A DNA stretch of 8,553 nt from Promethearchaeia archaeon (GTDB lineage Archaea; Asgardarchaeota; Lokiarchaeia; Sigyniarchaeales; SOKP01), in contig JAHQWX010000056.1 in assembly GCA_029856375.1 (NCBI GenBank), forward strand, positions 1 through 8,553. Reading direction: 5' to 3'. Within the stretch, counting starts at the first letter, position 1. Each line of letters begins with the position of its first letter. Shown here in pieces: positions 6,045 through 8,553 of the stretch. Position numbers and translations under genes: made by a program. The notes below the pieces were generated by a model. That model had not been told where the DNA came from and searched no databases. It worked only from the letters and a program-made list of their open reading frames with translations.

Positions 6045-6611
6045 CTATTGGCTAATAGTCCCTTGCTTCACTCCGAGCATATATTGTAAAGCAACAAATC
6101 CAATTAATACCAATACAGCCCCGAGTATTAGTAATCTCCACGCGAAGGTTTTATCGTAACTATATTTCAAAGACTGATACAATGTTAAAAAGCCTGCAGA
6201 GCACAAAAATATTAAAATCGAAGCTGCTATGGCCTCAATTATGAACGAATCGTGAAGAGATGGGTAAATCCACATCGCTGAGCCGTCAGATTTTGCTCCT
6301 AACGAAATTGGCTCTCGATAAATAATGTATATCACTCCAAGCTGCAATACAAAAAGAAAAACATAAATACCAATCAATGCAAGATTTCTTGAAGGTGTTG
6401 GTAAATTGACGCTTTTCATTCTTACTGCCGGAAATCGAAGCTTAGGCTTTCGGAGTGAATCCCCAAAGAACCAAGGAATTTTTTGGGCAATCTTTTCTTT
6501 CACAGTTTCAGAACCGGATTTCGAGGCAGTTTTTGTATCGGGTTTTGCTCTAATTTTTGGACTCGATTTCACTGGAGGTTTTGTTTTTTCTTTAAGATCT
6601 GTTTTTGACAT
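6045..6611 (-). CDS. OSTC/DC2-like (Ost3/Ost6 family) oligosaccharyltransferase accessory subunit
   Basis: A 188-residue membrane protein. Residues 1-55 are a lysine-, serine- and proline-rich, probably disordered cytosolic tail. Three hydrophobic helices follow at about 77-98, 122-145 and 157-178. The core resembles human OSTC/DC2: here GVIYIIYREPISLGAKSDG where OSTC has GGIIYDVIVEPPSVGSMTD; here FIIEAIAAS where OSTC has YIMEGLASS; then an SAGFLTLYQSL segment against GGLGFIILDRS and a final helix followed by a basic residue. In eukaryotes OSTC/DC2 and the membrane part of Ost3/Ost6 belong to the N-glycosylation complex, and DC2 links it to the Sec61 translocon. No thioredoxin domain is present, so it is closer to OSTC than to Ost3/6. 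Ost3/6-family proteins are known in Asgard archaea. A TATA box 24 bases before the ATG suggests leaderless expression. The match is from memory, not an alignment program. Confidence 0.72.
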   Translation of the reverse strand: MSKTDLKEKTKPPVKSSPKIRAKPDTKTASKSGSETVKEKIAQKIPWFFGDSLRKPKLRFPAVRMKSVNLPTPSRNLALIGIYVFLFVLQLGVIYIIYREPISLGAKSDGSAMWIYPSLHDSFIIEAIAASILIFLCSAGFLTLYQSLKYSYDKTFAWRLLILGAVLVLIGFVALQYMLGVKQGTISQ

Positions 6612-6635
6612 GCTTTCAATAAGTGATTACTAATT

Positions 6636-6643
6636 CTTTTATA
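6636..6643 (-). promoter_or_regulatory. TATA box of the OSTC/DC2-like gene
   Basis: Reading the minus strand, TATAAAAG lies 24 bases upstream of the ATG at 6611. The spacing again fits a transcript that begins at or next to the start codon, and no Shine-Dalgarno motif is present in the gap. Confidence 0.5.
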
Positions 6644-6661
6644 ATTAAAAAGCTCTAAAAA

Positions 6662-6669
6662 TAAATATA
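6662..6669 (+). promoter_or_regulatory. TATA box of the aminopeptidase gene
   Basis: TAAATATA lies 37 bases before the ATG at 6707. Transcription would begin near 6690-6693, giving a short leader of about 15 bases. That leader contains the GGTGA ribosome site at 6694-6698. The 95-base gap 6612-6706 thus holds two back-to-back promoters. Confidence 0.4.
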
Positions 6670-6693
6670 TTCCTATTTTAAAAAACTTTTGTT

Positions 6694-6698
6694 GGTGA
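6694..6698 (+). promoter_or_regulatory. Shine-Dalgarno site GGTGA that fixes the aminopeptidase start
   Basis: GGTGA, complementary to the archaeal 16S rRNA 3' end, lies 8 bases before the ATG at 6707. It favours that ATG over the TTG at 6689, which has no such site ahead of it. Confidence 0.55.
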
Positions 6699-6706
6699 AA
6701 CATAAG

Positions 6707-7786
6707 ATGTCCGACTCCAATCGCGATTTAAAAAAAAGTATAGACCGAATGTTTAAGATTAATTTTGCGCGAAAAGAAGATGAAATGATTTTATTCGTAT
6801 CAGACTACCCAGAAGAGCATATGTTGAGCAAAATTTCCCAAGAACAATACGATAAAATCGAAGAGAGAAACGATTACACCAAAAAGATTTTTTCTTTAAC
6901 TAAAGAACTGTATGGCGAGAAAACCGTTAGATTGTGCGAATATCCCTCTCTATTACAATCAGGGCTCGATGCTCCCGAATATGTGGGCGAAGCTTTGAAA
7001 AAGTGCGATATTTTCTTGATACCTACGAGTTATTCGCTCACACACACGAAAACTAGAATGCAAGCTACTCAAGCAGGTGCTCGAGGTGCCACATTACCGG
7101 GATTCGAACCGTATATGTTTGAAACAAATGGTTCCATGACAGCCAACTACGAAAAGATTGCTGAAGAAATCGGGAAAGGTATTGGATTTATTTCTAGAAT
7201 TAATCCAAATGAAGGAAAAACGGTCGAAATAACATCAGATGGGGGTACAAATCTTACGATGAAAATAATGGAAGGCGGTAGAAAATTGGAAGGAGACAAT
7301 GGACTTTGTAGAGAAAAATCAGCGTTTAGCAACCTTCCGGCGGGAGAAATCTATACCGCACCCATGGAGGAAACAACCAATGGTACAGTGGTAATCGAAA
7401 AAGGGTGGGCAACTCAGGCGCTCGAAGGAGAGGAGATGGTCTTTGAATTCAAAGATGGGTATTTAGTCTCATTAAAAGGTGCAAACGAAGATCTTCTCAA
7501 TCTCGTTGATCTTAATCCTGCTCGAAAAGCGAAGGAAGATCCAGCGCTGATAAAAACCAGAAGGAATGTCGCTGAATTGGGGATAGGTATGAATCCCAAA
7601 GCAACGCATTATGATTCTTTACTTGAAGGGGAAAAAATTAAAGGCACTTGCCATATTGCAATCGGTACGAATAAATTCTTTGGGGGTAATGTCGTCTCGG
7701 ATATACACTTCGATTATATCATAAACAAACCGACCATTCTCATTGAAGAGAAGACCTTTATGGATAACGGTAAATTCGCTTTTTAA
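6707..7786 (+). CDS. M29-family (AmpS/PepS-like) metal-dependent aminopeptidase
   Basis: A 359-residue protein (from ATG 6707) of the thermophilic aminopeptidase family M29, which releases N-terminal amino acids using two metal ions. The C-terminal catalytic half carries the family ligands: NLPAGEIYTAP with E214, NVAELGIGMNP with E290, GTCHIAIGTN with H316 and SDIHFDYI with H334 and D336. The usual FFGG follows the TCH motif. The N-terminal half (about 1-190) includes LIPTSYSLTHTKTRMQATQAG, a conserved stretch of this group in which substrate-side residues sit. Length is slightly below the usual 370-410. Some relatives are not peptidases: NicX, a 2,5-dihydroxypyridine dioxygenase, shares the fold, so substrate is not proven. 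No signal peptide; cytosolic. It has its own promoter, divergent from the OSTC/DC2-like gene, and precedes an amidotransferase-fold gene by 79 bases. Confidence 0.85.
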   Translation: MSDSNRDLKKSIDRMFKINFARKEDEMILFVSDYPEEHMLSKISQEQYDKIEERNDYTKKIFSLTKELYGEKTVRLCEYPSLLQSGLDAPEYVGEALKKCDIFLIPTSYSLTHTKTRMQATQAGARGATLPGFEPYMFETNGSMTANYEKIAEEIGKGIGFISRINPNEGKTVEITSDGGTNLTMKIMEGGRKLEGDNGLCREKSAFSNLPAGEIYTAPMEETTNGTVVIEKGWATQALEGEEMVFEFKDGYLVSLKGANEDLLNLVDLNPARKAKEDPALIKTRRNVAELGIGMNPKATHYDSLLEGEKIKGTCHIAIGTNKFFGGNVVSDIHFDYIINKPTILIEEKTFMDNGKFAF

Positions 7787-7795
7787 TCCCTTGCT

Positions 7796-7806
7796 TAATT
7801 TTTTAT
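7796..7806 (+). terminator. Short T-run after the aminopeptidase
   Basis: A TTAATTTTTT run about ten bases after the aminopeptidase stop could act as a weak archaeal terminator. It merges into A/T-rich sequence (TTTATATT, 7819-7826) that is a possible TATA element for the next gene, 39 bases before its ATG. Confidence 0.25.
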
Positions 7807-7837
7807 ATCCGATCTTATTTTATATTGATATACACCT

Positions 7838-7860
7838 CACTTTTTTAATTGAGTAAAGTG
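7838..7860 (+). promoter_or_regulatory. Hairpin just ahead of the 7866 start codon
   Basis: CACTTT (7838-7843) and AAAGTG (7855-7860) form a perfect 6-bp inverted repeat with an 11-base loop, ending 5 bases before the ATG. It could be an operator or a leader structure affecting translation. The stem is short and the evidence is only positional. Confidence 0.2.
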
Positions 7861-7865
7861 GTCAA

Positions 7866-8553
7866 ATGAGTAGCTATAAAGATCTCTATTCCGAAGTAAA
7901 AAAACGCAAAATGGAAGCGTTAAACAAGGAAAAAGTCGTTAAGGCGGTCGAAAAGCACGGAAAAATTCTTGCGGTCAGCGGAAAATACGAAAAACCAGAC
8001 AAGATCGTCCCGCATATGTACGCTTCGGAAAAAAAAGTTATAAAGCCCAAGGATATATTGAAAATCGACTTGAATCATTATGATGTCGTGTTAATTGGAT
8101 GTCCTGGAACTGGAATTCCAACCACTGCTCACACAAAAATATATAAATATGTCGCAGAAAACGGTGGATGGTTGATAACGACAGATTGGGCCATACGCAG
8201 TATCGTGGAAGTGATATTTCCGGGTCACATAAAATGGAACGGTGGAAGAACCGGCGATGTAGTAGTTCCATGCCAAATTCTGGAACCAAACCACCCGTTC
8301 TTAGAAGGCGTAGAACTGGAGCTCCAACAATCCAAGTGGGGAAACAAGAAGAAACCAGACGAAGCCTTCCGCTGGTGGTTGGAGGATAAAAGCTTCCCCA
8401 TAACTATTTTGAATTATAGTGCAGTAAAAATATTAATAGCTTCTGCAGAGCTTCAAAGGAGGTGGGGAGAATCACCCGTTTTAGTCTATTTTGATTACGG
8501 GAAAATCGGCGGGCGAGTAATTCACTTTGTTTCGCACACGCACCTACAAAAAG
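7866..8553 (+). CDS. Class I glutamine amidotransferase-fold (ThuA-like) protein, 3' end outside the window
   Basis: The frame stays open from ATG 7866 to the window end: 229 residues seen, C-terminus missing. Residues 1-30 are a charged helix. The rest alternates strands and helices in the style of the class I glutamine amidotransferase/ThuA fold: KILAVSGKY at 33-41, YDVVLIGCPGTG at 72-83, a helix, then GGWLITTDWAI at 100-110, VVPCQILEPNHPFLEGVE at 133-150, and IGGRVIHFVSH at 214-224. HPFLEGV is a phrase common in ThuA-like and related trimerisation-type domains. At the place where active amidotransferases carry the nucleophilic cysteine, the sequence has TTDW (D107), so glutaminase activity is not expected. 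Role unknown; a ligand-binding or structural role is possible. Start choice rests on the first ATG after the A/T-rich promoter; no strong ribosome site is visible. Confidence 0.7.
   Translation, partial: MSSYKDLYSEVKKRKMEALNKEKVVKAVEKHGKILAVSGKYEKPDKIVPHMYASEKKVIKPKDILKIDLNHYDVVLIGCPGTGIPTTAHTKIYKYVAENGGWLITTDWAIRSIVEVIFPGHIKWNGGRTGDVVVPCQILEPNHPFLEGVELELQQSKWGNKKKPDEAFRWWLEDKSFPITILNYSAVKILIASAELQRRWGESPVLVYFDYGKIGGRVIHFVSHTHLQK

Noticed and set aside
8038..8389. Three short frames within the last gene on both strands
   Set aside because: They lie inside the continuous 229-codon frame from 7866, which has coherent strand-helix patterning.
1..8553. CRISPR array, tRNA or rRNA genes
   Set aside because: No regularly spaced repeats, no cloverleaf-like segment and no rRNA-like sequence was seen in the non-coding gaps, which are all short.

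Overview
The window looks like a piece of an AT-rich archaeal genome, most likely from the Asgard group. Three things support this: archaeal-style promoters (TATA boxes about 25 bases ahead of leaderless-looking starts), an archaeal gene mix (tungsten aldehyde oxidoreductase, AcoX/NAD-kinase-like protein, M29 aminopeptidase), and above all a small membrane protein at 6045-6611 that closely resembles the eukaryotic oligosaccharyltransferase subunit OSTC/DC2 (Ost3/Ost6 family). Lineage is inferred from gene content only; there is no rRNA or other marker gene here.

Layout. Positions 1-about 250 are AT-rich and hold the last 53 codons of an unrecognised minus-strand gene. About 250-928 is a sharply different, GC-rich block (visibly near 58% G+C against roughly 35% around it). 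It carries the end of a TRAP transporter small subunit and the first half of the large subunit dctM, in bacterial style. Both edges cut genes: dctM stops in mid-protein and a tungsten-containing aldehyde ferredoxin oxidoreductase (AOR) loses its C-terminus. From about 929 to 4204 comes a minus-strand operon of two metal-dependent amidohydrolases followed by AOR. A 149-base divergent promoter region follows, containing a 12-base direct repeat. Then come gcvH (lipoyl carrier) and an AcoX/ATP-NAD-kinase-like gene on the plus strand, the OSTC/DC2-like gene on the minus strand, and finally, on the plus strand, an M29-family aminopeptidase and a glutamine-amidotransferase-fold protein that runs off the window end.

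Functionally the window is a set of short transcription units rather than one pathway. The amidohydrolase-amidohydrolase-AOR unit suggests degradation or detoxification of a small cyclic or carbonyl compound with ferredoxin-linked aldehyde oxidation (inference). GcvH beside an AcoX-like kinase recalls bacterial acetoin dehydrogenase loci, where AcoX accompanies lipoyl-dependent enzymes, but no glycine cleavage or dehydrogenase subunit is seen. The two main points for follow-up are the OSTC/DC2-like protein and the GC-rich TRAP block, which is either a metagenome assembly chimera or a recent foreign insertion.
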